From: Gloeobacter kilaueensis JS1
GTDB taxonomy: Bacteria; Cyanobacteriota; Cyanobacteriia; Gloeobacterales; Gloeobacteraceae
Reading direction: 5' to 3'
NCBI RefSeq assembly: GCF_000484535.1
Contig: NC_022600.1
Coordinates: forward strand, 248,001-312,000
DNA: 64,000 nucleotides
The position numbers were made by a program, and so were the translations under genes. The notes under the pieces are model-generated. The model was not told where the DNA came from, ran no database searches, and saw nothing but the letters and a program-made list of their open reading frames with translations. Below are positions 35,181 to 44,644 of this stretch, piece after piece; positions within the stretch are counted from its first letter, which is position 1; each line of letters opens with the position of its first letter.

Positions 35181-35561
35181 GTGCAAAGACCCGCCGAGCC
35201 GAGCCTCAAAGAACTGATCGCCGAACTGGTGGGCCAGTTCGAGCGGCTGGTTGCCCAACATATCCAGCTGGCGCGCCAGGAGTTGACCGCCGATGGCCAG
35301 AGGCTCGCTTTCTGGGCCGGTGGGGCAGTGCTCGGGCTCCTGCTGCTGGTGCTCGGGCTGGCCTTCGTCGGCGTCGCTCTGCTCGTCTGTCTACAGCTGG
35401 TGCTGCCGGTGTGGGCAGCAGCGATCGCCGTCGCTTCGCTATTTTTGCTGAGCGGTGCTGTAATTGCCAGTGGCTCGCTGCGCAACCTCAGGCGCAACAC
35501 CGCAGGCAGAGCCCTCGAAGAAGCCCAGGAGACGATTACATGGCTGACACGCAGGAAATAA
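35181..35561 (+). CDS. YqjE-like phage-holin-family membrane protein
   Basis: The 126-residue protein starts with an amphipathic helix (LKELIAELVGQFERL) and has two membrane segments at about 45-70 and 75-98. It resembles the YqjE/holin-3 group that sits next to DUF883 genes in many bacteria. The GTG start lies 9 bp after the upstream stop. Its 3' end overlaps the next gene by 22 bp. Confidence 0.75.
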   Translation: MQRPAEPSLKELIAELVGQFERLVAQHIQLARQELTADGQRLAFWAGGAVLGLLLLVLGLAFVGVALLVCLQLVLPVWAAAIAVASLFLLSGAVIASGSLRNLRRNTAGRALEEAQETITWLTRRK

Positions 35562-35950
35562 GCGTCGTGACCAACGGCAAACTCGCGGCAACGCCGGCAG
35601 ACGAGCTGCCCCTGAGTGAAGCGGATCTGCAGCGCACCCGCGAGCGCATCGCCCAGACTGCCACCCAGATCGAGAAGCGGGTCAAAGAAGACCTCAACTG
35701 GCGCACCTGGGTGGGCCGCTACCCCCTCACGGCGGTGGGTCTGGCAGCAGCAGCCGGGGCTCTCGTCGCCATGGGCCTGCCCGATCGCCGCAACAAAAAT
35801 CGAACTGGCGAAGCGGCGATCGTCCGGGAGGCAAGCAAAAATTCGCTGCTTGCCACCGTCGTCTCGACGGTGGCCACGATCGCCCTGCGCGAAGGGATCA
35901 AAGTCGTCTCCGAGCGCCTGCTGGGCGAATCGAACCGCGAAAAGAATTAG
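35540..35950 (+). CDS. Hypothetical protein, third gene of DUF883-YqjE set
   Basis: ATG 35540 follows AGGAGA by 7 nt, giving 136 residues. A charged helix (QRTRERIAQTATQIEKRVKE) precedes a short hydrophobic segment (PLTAVGLAAAAGALVAMG). A second weakly hydrophobic region ends in ALREGIKVVSERLLGES. It resembles DUF3618-like proteins of this gene set. The stop overlaps the stop of convergent purS. Confidence 0.68.
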   Translation: MADTQEISVVTNGKLAATPADELPLSEADLQRTRERIAQTATQIEKRVKEDLNWRTWVGRYPLTAVGLAAAAGALVAMGLPDRRNKNRTGEAAIVREASKNSLLATVVSTVATIALREGIKVVSERLLGESNREKN

Positions 35951-36213
35951 CGGGCCGCTGCTTCGAGGGCGGCGATCTCGAACTTGTAGACTTCGATTAC
36001 CGGGTTGGCGAGCATCTGGTCGCAGAGGCGATCGATCTGCCGCCGCGCCTCGGCATCGTCGGTGGCCTCCAGCTCCAGTTCGATGTATTTGCCTATACGA
36101 ACGTTGGAAACGCCGGTGTATCCCAGCTGCTGCAGCCCCGAACGCACAGCGACGCCAGCAGGATCGAGAACGGAGGGCCGCAGCGTCACTCGAATCGTTG
36201 CTTTGTAGTACAT
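35947..36213 (-). CDS. purS: Phosphoribosylformylglycinamidine synthase subunit PurS
   Basis: The 88-residue protein matches PurS, the small subunit of the purine biosynthesis amidotransferase with PurQ and PurL: YYKATIRVTLRPSVLDPAGV then LGYTGVSNVRIGKYIEL. The ATG at 36213 is supported by AGGTGGG upstream; a longer frame extends to 36426 but opens in unrelated sequence. purQ, normally next, is not here. Confidence 0.9.
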   Translation of the reverse strand: MYYKATIRVTLRPSVLDPAGVAVRSGLQQLGYTGVSNVRIGKYIELELEATDDAEARRQIDRLCDQMLANPVIEVYKFEIAALEAAAR

Positions 36214-36304
36214 ATCCCACCTGCCTTGCCTGGCTGCCAGGCCGATCTTATCGCAACTTGATACTGCGCAGATATACTGCTTTGAGCAGCGGGAGGAAGT
36301 AGCG

Positions 36305-37672
36305 ATGGTAGCAGATCTGGCGGCAATTGTTCTGGCGGCGGGCAGGGGCACGCGAATGCGCTCGTCCCTGCCGAAGGTGCTCCATACCCTTTCAGGCCGA
36401 ACGATCCTCGAGCGGGTGCTGGCCAACTTAGAAGCGCTGGCGATCGAGCGCTGCTACGTCGTCGTCGGCTATGGCGGCGAACAGATCGAAGCGCACCTGG
36501 GATCGCAGTCTCAGGTTCACTTTGTCGAGCAGGCTGAGCAGCGGGGAACGGGCCATGCCGTGCAGCAGGTGCTGCCGTATCTAGCAGGCTTCGGCGGTCA
36601 GGTGCTAATCCTCAACGGCGATGCGCCCCTGCTGCGCCCCGAGACGCTGCGGGCCCTGGTCGAGGTCCAGCGCGCCAGTGGTGCTGAGGCGACGATCCTC
36701 ACAGCCCGGCTGGCAGATCCGACAGGCTATGGCCGCGTGTTCTTGGGCGACGACGGCTGCGTGCAGCGGGTGGTCGAGCACCGCGACTGCAGCGACTTCG
36801 AGCGCCGCAATCCGCTCATCAACGCCGGCATCTACTGCTACAGCTGGCCCCACCTGGCGGCGGTGCTGCCCGACCTGCGCCCCGAGAACGACCAGGCGGA
36901 ATTGTATCTGCCTGACACGCTTGCTCTGCTCGCCCAGGTGCGGGCTTTTGAGGTTGGCGACGCTCAGGAAGTCTTTGGGATCAACGACCGCGTTCAGCTC
37001 GCTGAAGCGGGCCGCATTCTCAACGAGCGCACCCTGGCGCGGCTGATGCGTGCCGGAGTGACGATCGTCGATCCGGCGAGTGTGACCATCGACGAGACCG
37101 TCGAAGTGGCCCCGGACGCAGTGATCGAGCCGCAGTCCCATCTAAGAGGTAGAACCCGCGTCGCCGCCGGTTGCCGGATTGGCCCCGGCAGTCTGCTGGA
37201 GGATGCCGTCATCGAAGCCGGCGCAGAAATCTTCTATTCGATCGTGCGCGGCTCACAGGTGGGGCCGGGCACGAGCGTCGGGCCTTACGCCCACCTGCGC
37301 GCCGCCAGCGAAGTAGGCGCGCACTGCCGGATCGGCAACTTCGTCGAGATCAAAAATACTACCGTCGGTGCCCACACCAACGCCGCTCACCTGAGCTACC
37401 TGGGCGATGCCAGCGTGGGTGAACGGGTGAATTTTGGGGGCGGGACGGTTATTGCCAACTACGACGGGCGCGACAAGCACCGCACCGAGATCGCGGACGG
37501 CGTGGGTACCGGAGCCAACTCGGTGCTGGTTGCTCCCCTCAAGCTCGGTCCCGGCGTCTACGTCGCCGCTGGTTCTACGGTCACCGAAGATGTGGCCGCC
37601 GGAATGGTGATCGCCCGCCCTCGCCAGCAGGTCAAGCCCGACTGGCAGCCCAGATGGCAACGCGACACCTAA
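36305..37672 (+). CDS. glmU: Bifunctional UDP-N-acetylglucosamine pyrophosphorylase/glucosamine-1-phosphate acetyltransferase
   Basis: GlmU makes UDP-GlcNAc for peptidoglycan and other polysaccharides. Residues 1-230 form the uridyltransferase domain with LAAGRGTRMRSSLPKVLH; LNGDAPLL and NAGIYCY follow. Residues 250-455 form the left-handed beta helix with hexapeptide repeats and the acetyltransferase site (FVEIKNTTVGAHTNAAHLSY). Length 455 is normal. The gene has a GGGAGGAAGT ribosome-binding site. Confidence 0.95.
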   Translation: MVADLAAIVLAAGRGTRMRSSLPKVLHTLSGRTILERVLANLEALAIERCYVVVGYGGEQIEAHLGSQSQVHFVEQAEQRGTGHAVQQVLPYLAGFGGQVLILNGDAPLLRPETLRALVEVQRASGAEATILTARLADPTGYGRVFLGDDGCVQRVVEHRDCSDFERRNPLINAGIYCYSWPHLAAVLPDLRPENDQAELYLPDTLALLAQVRAFEVGDAQEVFGINDRVQLAEAGRILNERTLARLMRAGVTIVDPASVTIDETVEVAPDAVIEPQSHLRGRTRVAAGCRIGPGSLLEDAVIEAGAEIFYSIVRGSQVGPGTSVGPYAHLRAASEVGAHCRIGNFVEIKNTTVGAHTNAAHLSYLGDASVGERVNFGGGTVIANYDGRDKHRTEIADGVGTGANSVLVAPLKLGPGVYVAAGSTVTEDVAAGMVIARPRQQVKPDWQPRWQRDT

Positions 37673-38445
37673 TCGAGCAGCTTCGCCAGATCCCAGCTTT
37701 CAAGTTGACCAAGACCGGGCTCGTAGGTCAGATCGTACTTGAGGGGGGTGATCGCGATGTAGCCCTCGCGCACCGCTACCACGTCGCTGTCCGCTGCCTC
37801 CGCCGACTCGATCACCTCGCCGGCCAGCCAGTAGTAGGTAGCTCCGCGCGGATCGGTGCGCTCGATGAACTGATCGCGGTAGCGGCGCATCCCGAGCCTG
37901 CAGACCCGGCTCCCTAAAATCTCGCTCTCCGGCAGCGCCGGCACGTTCACGTTCAATAAAAATGTCTCGGCGAGAGGCCGCAGCGAAAGGGCGCGCACCA
38001 GGCGGCAGACAAAGCGGGCGGCGGGCAGAAAATCGAGGTGGCTGCGCCCTGCCAGCGAGACAGCGATGCTCGGCAAACCTTCGATCGCCCCTTCCATCGC
38101 CGCCGAAACGGTGCCCGAATAGAGCACGTCTGAGCCAAGATTGGGCCCCCGGTTGATCCCTGAGATCACCAGATCGGGCTTCTCGCCAAGGAGAGCGTCG
38201 AGCCCGAGCTTTACTGAGTCCGAAGGCGTTCCGTTTACGGCCCAGGCGGCCAGACCGGGCGCAAAAAGATCGCCGAAGGGCTCAGCGCGCAGCGGTTTGT
38301 GCATGGTGAGGGCGTGACCGGTGGCGGAGCGCTCGCGGTCCGGACAGACCACCGTCACTGCATGTCCCGCCTCAAAAAGGGTATTGGCCAGGATGCGGAT
38401 GCCCTGGGCGAGAATACCGTCGTCGTTGCTGACAAGGATTCGCAT
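37669..38445 (-). CDS. surE: 5'/3'-nucleotidase SurE
   Basis: SurE dephosphorylates nucleoside monophosphates. The N-terminus MRILVSNDDGILAQGIRIL carries the metal-binding DD pair, and SGINRGPNLGSDVLYSGTVSAAMEG the second conserved block. The 258-residue length is typical. It converges on glmU with a 4-bp overlap of stops. It is divergent from pstS. Confidence 0.94.
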   Translation of the reverse strand: MRILVSNDDGILAQGIRILANTLFEAGHAVTVVCPDRERSATGHALTMHKPLRAEPFGDLFAPGLAAWAVNGTPSDSVKLGLDALLGEKPDLVISGINRGPNLGSDVLYSGTVSAAMEGAIEGLPSIAVSLAGRSHLDFLPAARFVCRLVRALSLRPLAETFLLNVNVPALPESEILGSRVCRLGMRRYRDQFIERTDPRGATYYWLAGEVIESAEAADSDVVAVREGYIAITPLKYDLTYEPGLGQLESWDLAKLLD

Positions 38446-38501
38446 GGGTCCATTATTTCATCTCGCTCATTGCGCCGCTGGAAGCCCGTCTACTAAAACG
38501 C

Positions 38502-38531
38502 CTTAACCTGTTCTTAATCAAATACCGTTAC
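38502..38531 (+). promoter_or_regulatory. Pho box upstream of pstS
   Basis: CTTAACCT (38502-38509), CTTAATCA (38513-38520) and ACCGTTAC (38524-38531) repeat at 11-bp spacing; the first two fit the cyanobacterial Pho box well, the third less well. It lies about 70 bp before pstS. Together with the box at 26028 it points to common control by PhoB/SphR. Confidence 0.7.
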
Positions 38532-38600
38532 CCTGGTGGCGCTCAGTGTTTACGACTGTGCTGGCAACAGACATTCCCCAGATAAAAGGTTAACGAATCC

Positions 38601-39644
38601 ATGCAGACCCACAAATGGACCCGCAGGGCTTTCGGCGCGGTGATTGCAGCGGCGGCACTCGCCTCACCTTTGATGACGCAGATGGCGCTTGCCCTCACTC
38701 TCAGTGGGGCCGGTGCCACCTTCCCGCAGCCCCTCTACGAAAAGTGGTTCTTTGAGTACAACAAAAAAAATCCGGACGTCAAGATCAGCTACCAGGGCAT
38801 CGGTAGCGGCGGTGGGATCAACCAGTTCACCAACAAGACCGTCGATTTTGGCGCTTCCGACGCGGCGATGAACGACGAGCAACTGCAAAAGGCGGGCGGT
38901 GCCCAAAAAGTGCTGATGCTGCCGCTCACCGCCGGGGCCGTCGCCGTCACCTACAACCTGCCGGGTGTCAAATCTGGTCTCAAACTCACCCGCCTGGCCC
39001 TGGTCAACATCTTCCTGGGTAAGATCACCAAGTGGAACGATCCGGCGATCGCCTCGGTCAACCGCGATGTCAAGCTGCCGGATCTGCCGGTGGCCGTGGT
39101 GCGGCGCTCCGACGGTTCCGGCACAACGTTTATCTTCACCAACCACCTCTCGGCGATTAAAGGCTCCGATTGGGGCGACAAAGTGGGCAAGGGCACCTCG
39201 GTCAACTGGCCCACCGGCATCGGTGCCAAGGGCAACCAGGGTATCTCCGCCCAGGTGCAGCAGACGCCCGGTGCGATCGGTTACGTCGAGTACGCCTACG
39301 CCACCGAGAACAACCTGCCGGTCGCCGCTGTCGAAAACCGCGAGGGCAAGTTCGTCCTGCCCTCGGTGCCCGCTACCAAGGCGGCCCTCGATGGTACCAA
39401 GTACCCCGAAAACTTCCGCGTCTTTATCGAAGATCCCGACGGTCCCGCTTCCTATCCGATCGTTGGTCTCACCTGGCTATTGGTCTATAAGGACAATGCC
39501 GACAAGTCGAAGGCTGCCGAGATTGGCAAGTTCGTCGACTGGGCACTTACCGAGGGCCAGCAGTACGTCGAGCCCCTCAAGTACACGCCGCTTCCTCCCG
39601 CCCTCGCGGAGCGGGTGAAGAAGGCCGCCGACCAGATCAAGTAA
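38601..39644 (+). CDS. pstS: Phosphate ABC transporter substrate-binding protein
   Basis: The periplasmic receptor of the high-affinity phosphate transporter. It has an export signal of about 30 residues containing TRRAF, a possible twin-arginine start. The phosphate-binding motifs are LSGAGATFPQPLYEKW, VDFGASDAAM and RRSDGSGTTFIFT. Length 347. It is the first gene of pstSCAB, downstream of the Pho box. Confidence 0.94.
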   Translation: MQTHKWTRRAFGAVIAAAALASPLMTQMALALTLSGAGATFPQPLYEKWFFEYNKKNPDVKISYQGIGSGGGINQFTNKTVDFGASDAAMNDEQLQKAGGAQKVLMLPLTAGAVAVTYNLPGVKSGLKLTRLALVNIFLGKITKWNDPAIASVNRDVKLPDLPVAVVRRSDGSGTTFIFTNHLSAIKGSDWGDKVGKGTSVNWPTGIGAKGNQGISAQVQQTPGAIGYVEYAYATENNLPVAAVENREGKFVLPSVPATKAALDGTKYPENFRVFIEDPDGPASYPIVGLTWLLVYKDNADKSKAAEIGKFVDWALTEGQQYVEPLKYTPLPPALAERVKKAADQIK

Positions 39645-39686
39645 CCAATCGGTTACGATCGCTACCGTCATCCAGTCAGGGAGTTT

Positions 39687-40664
39687 ATGCAGACACAACC
39701 GACCAGTCAAATCCCCCTCGCCCAGGATCTCAAATCCGGCGGTGGAACGTTCCAGGCCGATACCCTTGCCCGTGGGCTTTTTCAGGTAGCGGCTCTGGCG
39801 GTGGTGGGCACTCTTATCTGGATGACGGTGGTGATCGCCATCAACGCGATGCCCGCCATCTCTAAATTTGGCCTCCAATTTCTGGTCAACACGACCTGGG
39901 ATCCGGTTTCAGAAGAATTTGGTGGCCTGAGCTTCGTCTTCGGCACGATCGCCAGCTCCCTCGTCGCCATGCTTCTGGCGGTGCCCGTCGGTCTTGGGAT
40001 CGCTATTTTTTTGACCGAAGACTTTCTACCGGAGGGGCTGCTCACCCCGATCGCCTTCATGGTCGAGCTGCTTGCGGCGATCCCGAGCGTCGTCTATGGC
40101 CTCTGGGGCATCTTTGTCATGGTGCCTGTGATTCGGGTGGTCGAGACGTTTCTCAACCAGTACTTTGGCTGGATCAAAGTCGGTGACAAGTCGATCTTCG
40201 GCACGCCCTACGGCCCTGGCCTGCTCACCGCCGGGGTGCTTCTGGCGATTATGATCTTGCCTACGATCGCTTCGATCAGCCGCGACGTCCTCAAGGCGAT
40301 CCCCCGCAGCCTGCGCAACGCCTCGCTTGCCCTCGGGGCGACCCGCTGGGAGACGATCTTCAGAGTCATGTTGCCGGCGGCCTCCTCGGGGGTTGTCGGT
40401 GCCTGCGTGCTGGGTCTGGGCCGGGCCCTGGGCGAGACGATGGCGGTGACGATGGTGATTGGCAACACGCCGCAGATCGACTGGTCGATCTTTGCTCCTG
40501 CCTACACGATCTCAGCCCTGCTCGCCAACGAATTTGCCGAGGCCAACACGCCTGTACACATTGGTTCGCTGTTTTTTGCCGGGCTGCTGCTTTTTATCGT
40601 GACGCTGCTGGTCAACATCTTCGCCGAACTGTTCGTGCGCAAAGTTTCGCTGGAGCGCCAGTAA
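39687..40664 (+). CDS. pstC: Phosphate ABC transporter permease PstC
   Basis: The permease has six membrane segments between residues 28 and 320. The EAA-type loop that docks PstB is seen in SLALGATRWETIFRVMLPAA. AIPSVVYGLWGIFV is characteristic of PstC. Length 325. It follows pstS by 42 bp and precedes pstA by 6 bp. Confidence 0.93.
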   Translation: MQTQPTSQIPLAQDLKSGGGTFQADTLARGLFQVAALAVVGTLIWMTVVIAINAMPAISKFGLQFLVNTTWDPVSEEFGGLSFVFGTIASSLVAMLLAVPVGLGIAIFLTEDFLPEGLLTPIAFMVELLAAIPSVVYGLWGIFVMVPVIRVVETFLNQYFGWIKVGDKSIFGTPYGPGLLTAGVLLAIMILPTIASISRDVLKAIPRSLRNASLALGATRWETIFRVMLPAASSGVVGACVLGLGRALGETMAVTMVIGNTPQIDWSIFAPAYTISALLANEFAEANTPVHIGSLFFAGLLLFIVTLLVNIFAELFVRKVSLERQ

Positions 40665-40670
40665 ATTTCC

Positions 40671-41555
40671 ATGACAGCTACAGCTTCTTCCAGACCCGCG
40701 TCGGACGATCTCACCCAGCCGCTTGAGGTTGGGCGTTCGCTTTTTAATAGCGGCATGACGGTCCTCTCGGCGATCTTCACGCTGCTTGCGATCGTCCCGC
40801 TTTTTTCGGTGCTCATCTACGTGCTCATCCAGGGCTTTTCTTCCCTGAGCCCGGCTATCTTCACCGCACTGCCGGCCCCCGCCGGCAGCCCCGGCGGCGG
40901 GTTCGGCAACGCGATCGAGGGTACGCTGCTCATGGTCGGGATCGCCACTTTAATAAGCGTTCCCTTCGGTGTGCTCTCGGGCATTTATCTTTCGGAGTAC
41001 GCCCGCGACGCCGGAGGGCTCATCCAGGCGATTCGCTTCGGGGTCAACGTTCTGGCAGGCGTGCCGTCGATCATCATCGGCGTCTTCGCCTACGGCGTCG
41101 TGGTGCTGTCCACCAAGACCTTCTCGGCCTACGCCGGCGGTTTTGCCCTGGCAATCTTGATGCTGCCGATCATCGTGCGCACCACCGAGGAGGCGCTCAA
41201 GCTGGTTCCCTGGGAGTTGCGCCTGGGCTCGCTCGGGCTGGGAGCCAACCGCTTCAATACGATCGCTCGCGTGATTGTCCCGGCGGCTCTGCCGGGGATC
41301 GTCACCGGTGTGATGCTCTCGGTCTCGCGGGCCGCCGGTGAGACGGCCCCGCTGCTATTTACGGCTCTTTTTAGCCAGTACTGGGTAGAAAAGCCTGGGC
41401 AGCCCACAGCGTCGCTGGCGGTGCTTATCTTCAACTACGCAACTACCCCTTACAGAGATCTGCAGCAAAAGGCGTGGGGAGCTTCCCTGTTGCTGCTCAT
41501 CCTGGTGCTCATCATCAGCATCACCGCCCGCTTTGTCTTCCGGCGTCGTTTTTAA
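40671..41555 (+). CDS. pstA: Phosphate ABC transporter permease PstA
   Basis: The 294-residue protein is the second permease subunit, with about six membrane segments. Recognisable PstA features are [36 protein letters not shown] (EAA loop) and [14 protein letters not shown]. It lies between pstC and pstB in the operon with close spacing. Confidence 0.93.
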   Translation: MTATASSRPASDDLTQPLEVGRSLFNSGMTVLSAIFTLLAIVPLFSVLIYVLIQGFSSLSPAIFTALPAPAGSPGGGFGNAIEGTLLMVGIATLISVPFGVLSGIYLSEYARDAGGLIQAIRFGVNVLAGVPSIIIGVFAYGVVVLSTKTFSAYAGGFALAILMLPIIVRTTEEALKLVPWELRLGSLGLGANRFNTIARVIVPAALPGIVTGVMLSVSRAAGETAPLLFTALFSQYWVEKPGQPTASLAVLIFNYATTPYRDLQQKAWGASLLLLILVLIISITARFVFRRRF

Positions 41556-41577
41556 GTTCACCAAGGACTCAGTGTTT

Positions 41578-42387
41578 ATGAACAGCGACCAACTGCAAGC
41601 AGATCCTACCGGCACCAGAGTCGGTATCGCCTACAAAGTCCGCAACATGGCCTTCTTCTACGGGGGCGTTAAAAAGGCTCTCGACAACATCAACGTCGAT
41701 CTCGCTTCCAGGGCGGTGACGGCGATCATCGGCCCTTCCGGCTGCGGCAAATCTACGTTTCTCAAGTCGCTCAACCGCATCGCCGAAGCGGAGACCAAGG
41801 TGCGCATCGACGGCCAGATCGAGCTATTCGGTCAGAATATCTACGATCCGGTCGTCAACCTCACCAGGCTGCGCCGCCGGGTCGGCATGGTCTTCCAGCG
41901 GCCCAACCCCTTTCCGATGTCGATCTTCGACAACATTGCCTACGGGCCCCGCGTCTTCGGAATGAAGGGCAACCTCGCTGAAATCGTTGAATCGAGTCTC
42001 AAAAAGGCCGCCCTCTGGAACGAAGTCAAGGACAACCTCAAAAAATCGGCCCTGGGCCTCTCCGGCGGCCAGCAGCAGCGGCTGTGTATTGCCCGCTCGC
42101 TGGCAGTCAACCCCGACGTGCTGTTGATGGACGAGCCCTGCTCGGCCCTCGACCCGATCGCCACCCTGCGCATCGAAGAATTGATCGAGTCGCTGCGCGA
42201 GCAGCTCACGATCATCATCGTCACCCACAACATGCAGCAGGCTGGTCGCTGTTCGCAGTACACCCTGTTTTTTAATACCGACGAGAGCCGTATCGGCCAG
42301 CTGGTCGAAGCCGGGCCGACCCGCGATATTTTCTTCTCACCCAAGGACAAGCGCACCGAAGATTACATCACCGGTCGCTTTGGCTAG
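41578..42387 (+). CDS. pstB: Phosphate ABC transporter ATP-binding protein
   Basis: PstB energises phosphate uptake. It has Walker [10 protein letters not shown] near residue 60, the signature [16 protein letters not shown], Walker [13 protein letters not shown] and the H-loop [11 protein letters not shown] 41578 gives 269 residues; an upstream open frame from 41533 overlaps pstA and is not favoured. Its 3' end overlaps the convergent recombinase-like gene by 20 bp. Confidence 0.95.
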   Translation: MNSDQLQADPTGTRVGIAYKVRNMAFFYGGVKKALDNINVDLASRAVTAIIGPSGCGKSTFLKSLNRIAEAETKVRIDGQIELFGQNIYDPVVNLTRLRRRVGMVFQRPNPFPMSIFDNIAYGPRVFGMKGNLAEIVESSLKKAALWNEVKDNLKKSALGLSGGQQQRLCIARSLAVNPDVLLMDEPCSALDPIATLRIEELIESLREQLTIIIVTHNMQQAGRCSQYTLFFNTDESRIGQLVEAGPTRDIFFSPKDKRTEDYITGRFG

Positions 42388-42922
42388 GGGCACGCGGATG
42401 GGCCAGCTCACAAATGCGGCGCAGACCCTGGGGTGCCAGGGGCCGGTGGTTTAGCGCCGCAGCCGCACTGCGGTGGCCCACGAGCACCTGCACGATCTGA
42501 GCGTCTGCGCCGCCAGCGAGCAGGTGGGCTATGTAACTGTTGCGCAGCAGCTGGGGCGAGAGGCCGTAGTGGCCCAACCGCTCCTGTAGGGCACGGGTAC
42601 TGAGGGGGCTTCCCCGCTGCGAGAGAAAAAGTGTGTCCCAGCGGCACTTCCCCAGCAACGCGGGGCGAGCAAGGCGCACGTAGTTGCTCAAGGCTCTATA
42701 AAAGGGCGCATCGAGGGGGATCGTCCGCGCACCGACCCGCCAGAGGGCAGCGGCAAAATCGAGATCTCCCAGGCGGCTACCGGCTACCTCCGCCAGTTGC
42801 AGACCGCCGGCGTAACAGGCCAGCACCACTGCCCGATCTCGTAGACCGATGCGATCCCCCGGCAGTCCGGCGAGCACCTGGGCAATCTGCTCCGGTTGCA
42901 ACTTCTCAGGCAGCACAGCCAC
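42368..42922 (-). CDS. Degenerate tyrosine-recombinase-like protein
   Basis: The 184-residue protein corresponds to the catalytic half of XerC/XerD-like integrases: [48 protein letters not shown]. The first catalytic Arg is Gln, the first His is Gln in PQLLR, and the nucleophilic Tyr position is missing after NHRPL. Only the second Arg and the GH histidine remain. The N-terminal DNA-binding core domain is absent. It is probably inactive as a recombinase, a relic or a DNA-binding derivative. Confidence 0.65.
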   Translation of the reverse strand: MAVLPEKLQPEQIAQVLAGLPGDRIGLRDRAVVLACYAGGLQLAEVAGSRLGDLDFAAALWRVGARTIPLDAPFYRALSNYVRLARPALLGKCRWDTLFLSQRGSPLSTRALQERLGHYGLSPQLLRNSYIAHLLAGGADAQIVQVLVGHRSAAAALNHRPLAPQGLRRICELAHPRAPSQSDR

Positions 42923-42930
42923 TGTCCCAG

Positions 42931-43410
42931 CTAGGTCAGAACCTTGTGGGTATGGGAGTGCTGCTTGATATTGTCGCTGTCGCTCACCGTGCGCTCAGCC
43001 CCCAGGATACGACGGAAGGCGGGATCGTACTGGAGCTTGAAGGCACCTTCTTCAGCGCTGCAGACCGTACCGGACGGCACCAGCCGCAGATGGGGCTTGG
43101 CCTTGTAGGTGCGGGTGGCAGCCTTGACGCGTGTGGCAAAATCGCGGCAGGCGTAGCTGTCACTGCCAAAGATATCTGCAGGGAGGAGCGGATGTTCGCC
43201 GTCCAGCACCTCGCCCAGGGTCGCAGCGTAGATCTTCTCAAAGGATGTCCGGATGCCCCGCCCCATCGCCTCAAGAGCCGTAGCGGGGATCGGTTCGGCA
43301 ATGCGCACCGGATCGGTTTTGCCGTCGGCATTTTTCTGGTAGCAAAGGGCAACGCCTACCACGACGTAGTCCAGGCCGTTGATCTCAGACAGTTGCTGAA
43401 TGTGGCTCAC
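42931..43410 (-). CDS. Conserved-looking hypothetical protein (159 aa)
   Basis: The protein starts at GTG 43410, with GAGG 6 nt upstream. It is soluble, with two cysteines near residues 23 and 88 and another near 117, and no recognised motif. It follows the zinc-finger-like gene on the same strand and precedes the recombinase-like gene by 8 bp, so the three may be one leftward operon. No function is proposed. Confidence 0.65.
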   Translation of the reverse strand: MSHIQQLSEINGLDYVVVGVALCYQKNADGKTDPVRIAEPIPATALEAMGRGIRTSFEKIYAATLGEVLDGEHPLLPADIFGSDSYACRDFATRVKAATRTYKAKPHLRLVPSGTVCSAEEGAFKLQYDPAFRRILGAERTVSDSDNIKQHSHTHKVLT

Positions 43411-43473
43411 AGGTCGCCTCGCTGCGGGTCGGGTGCGAACAGGTCGAGTCTAGCACCTCTAGATAAGCTGGCT

Positions 43474-43872
43474 TTAACGCGCCAGTCCTACTCCACGGCT
43501 CATGCGGTAGGTGAACTCGCTGACCGAGGGATTGGGTAAGTGGGGATGCACCGTACCGGTGGTGCGCTGCCAGTCCTGCTCGGAGGGCAGACTGGCTCTC
43601 AAACAACCCGCGCCGTCCTGGCGAACCAGCATCCACATCTTGCCGTGCTCGCCGCAGAAAAACTCCTCAATCCAGGCGGTGCTATCGACGTAGTCACCCC
43701 GACTCATCAGCGCCGCTGCCTGTTTGCGGTGCATGCCGGTGCTCTGGACCATATCTGTCAACTGCGTGTAGAACAGGCGGTGCTTCTCGCTACCCAGCCG
43801 CCATAGACGAGAGTCGCAGTGAGGACAGTCGAAGCGCTGAACCTTTCCTCGCTTGCTGCGCTTACCAGACAT
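43474..43872 (-). CDS. Hypothetical protein with zinc-knuckle-like CPHC motif
   Basis: ATG 43872 is favoured (AGAGGTGA a few nt upstream); the product has 132 residues. A basic start MSGKRSKRGKV is followed by FDCPHCDSRLWRLG, a CxxC zinc ligand pair, and a later FFCGEHGKMWMLV with Cys/His that could complete the site. It looks like a small nucleic-acid-binding protein, but this is inference. Confidence 0.65.
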   Translation of the reverse strand: MSGKRSKRGKVQRFDCPHCDSRLWRLGSEKHRLFYTQLTDMVQSTGMHRKQAAALMSRGDYVDSTAWIEEFFCGEHGKMWMLVRQDGAGCLRASLPSEQDWQRTTGTVHPHLPNPSVSEFTYRMSRGVGLAR

Positions 43873-44030
43873 AGAATCACCTCTGGCCATACCCTAGGAA
43901 TGCAATTCAATGAACACCAAAGCAGTGGCTATCAGAAAGGGGGTTTAACGCAAACTACGATAGGTAAAAGAAATATGACCGATTAGCTTAGAGATAGAGA
44001 CAAAAATCAGTGAAATGATGCATCTGCACC

Positions 44031-44068
44031 GACCCTGATTGTAAACGCACTGAACCTGATTGTAAACG
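44031..44068. repeat. Tandem 17-bp direct repeat, 21-bp period
   Basis: GACCCTGATTGTAAACG at 44031-44047 recurs as GAACCTGATTGTAAACG at 44052-44068 with one mismatch. The 21-bp period equals two helical turns, which suits a dimeric regulator binding one face of the DNA. Confidence 0.55.
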
Positions 44069-44644
44069 TAGCTGCTCGTACTTTCTTGAGGACTCCCATA
44101 TATTGATGAAGGACGACAGCCCCTCCTGCCTGTCATCTCTCTTTCGGTAGAGAAATCGCCCGTTGCTCTGCTTTTGGCTGACGGCAGAGGCGTTCGAGCC
44201 GCCGCGAGCTGTCCCAAAATAAATATCTCCGAAGACAGATCAGCGCCTGGGGTTCGTCAGATTAGTCTAGGGCGCATGTACCTACTGCTCAGTAGCTTGT
44301 CTGACATAATTAGCGGTTGTGTAGGTTCCCTGTCTACCTTTTTGCTCTTGTGTTCCTTGATGCCGAATCGCGAATGAAGATGAGCTAGAGAACCTTCTTT
44401 GAGGATGAGACGATCGAGCTTGAGTGCCCAGATTCTAAAACCAGCAGATACCTATGTGCGAAAGTAGTGCTGAGGACTGATCCCAGTTCTTCAGTTTGCT
44501 AGCTGCCGTAAATCGCGGCGATGTAGCACTGGATTCGTACTTGTAAAGAATGGCTGCTTTGTGCAAAAATGTTATCTGTGATACTGAATGTGGCTGGTTC
44601 ACTCGTTAGCTTATTTACACAACGTCATGTTTTTTAGGCGCAGG

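Noticed and set aside
43945..44217. 90-codon leftward open frame in the EPS spacer
   Set aside because: No ribosome-binding site or coding character; overlaps the tandem repeat.
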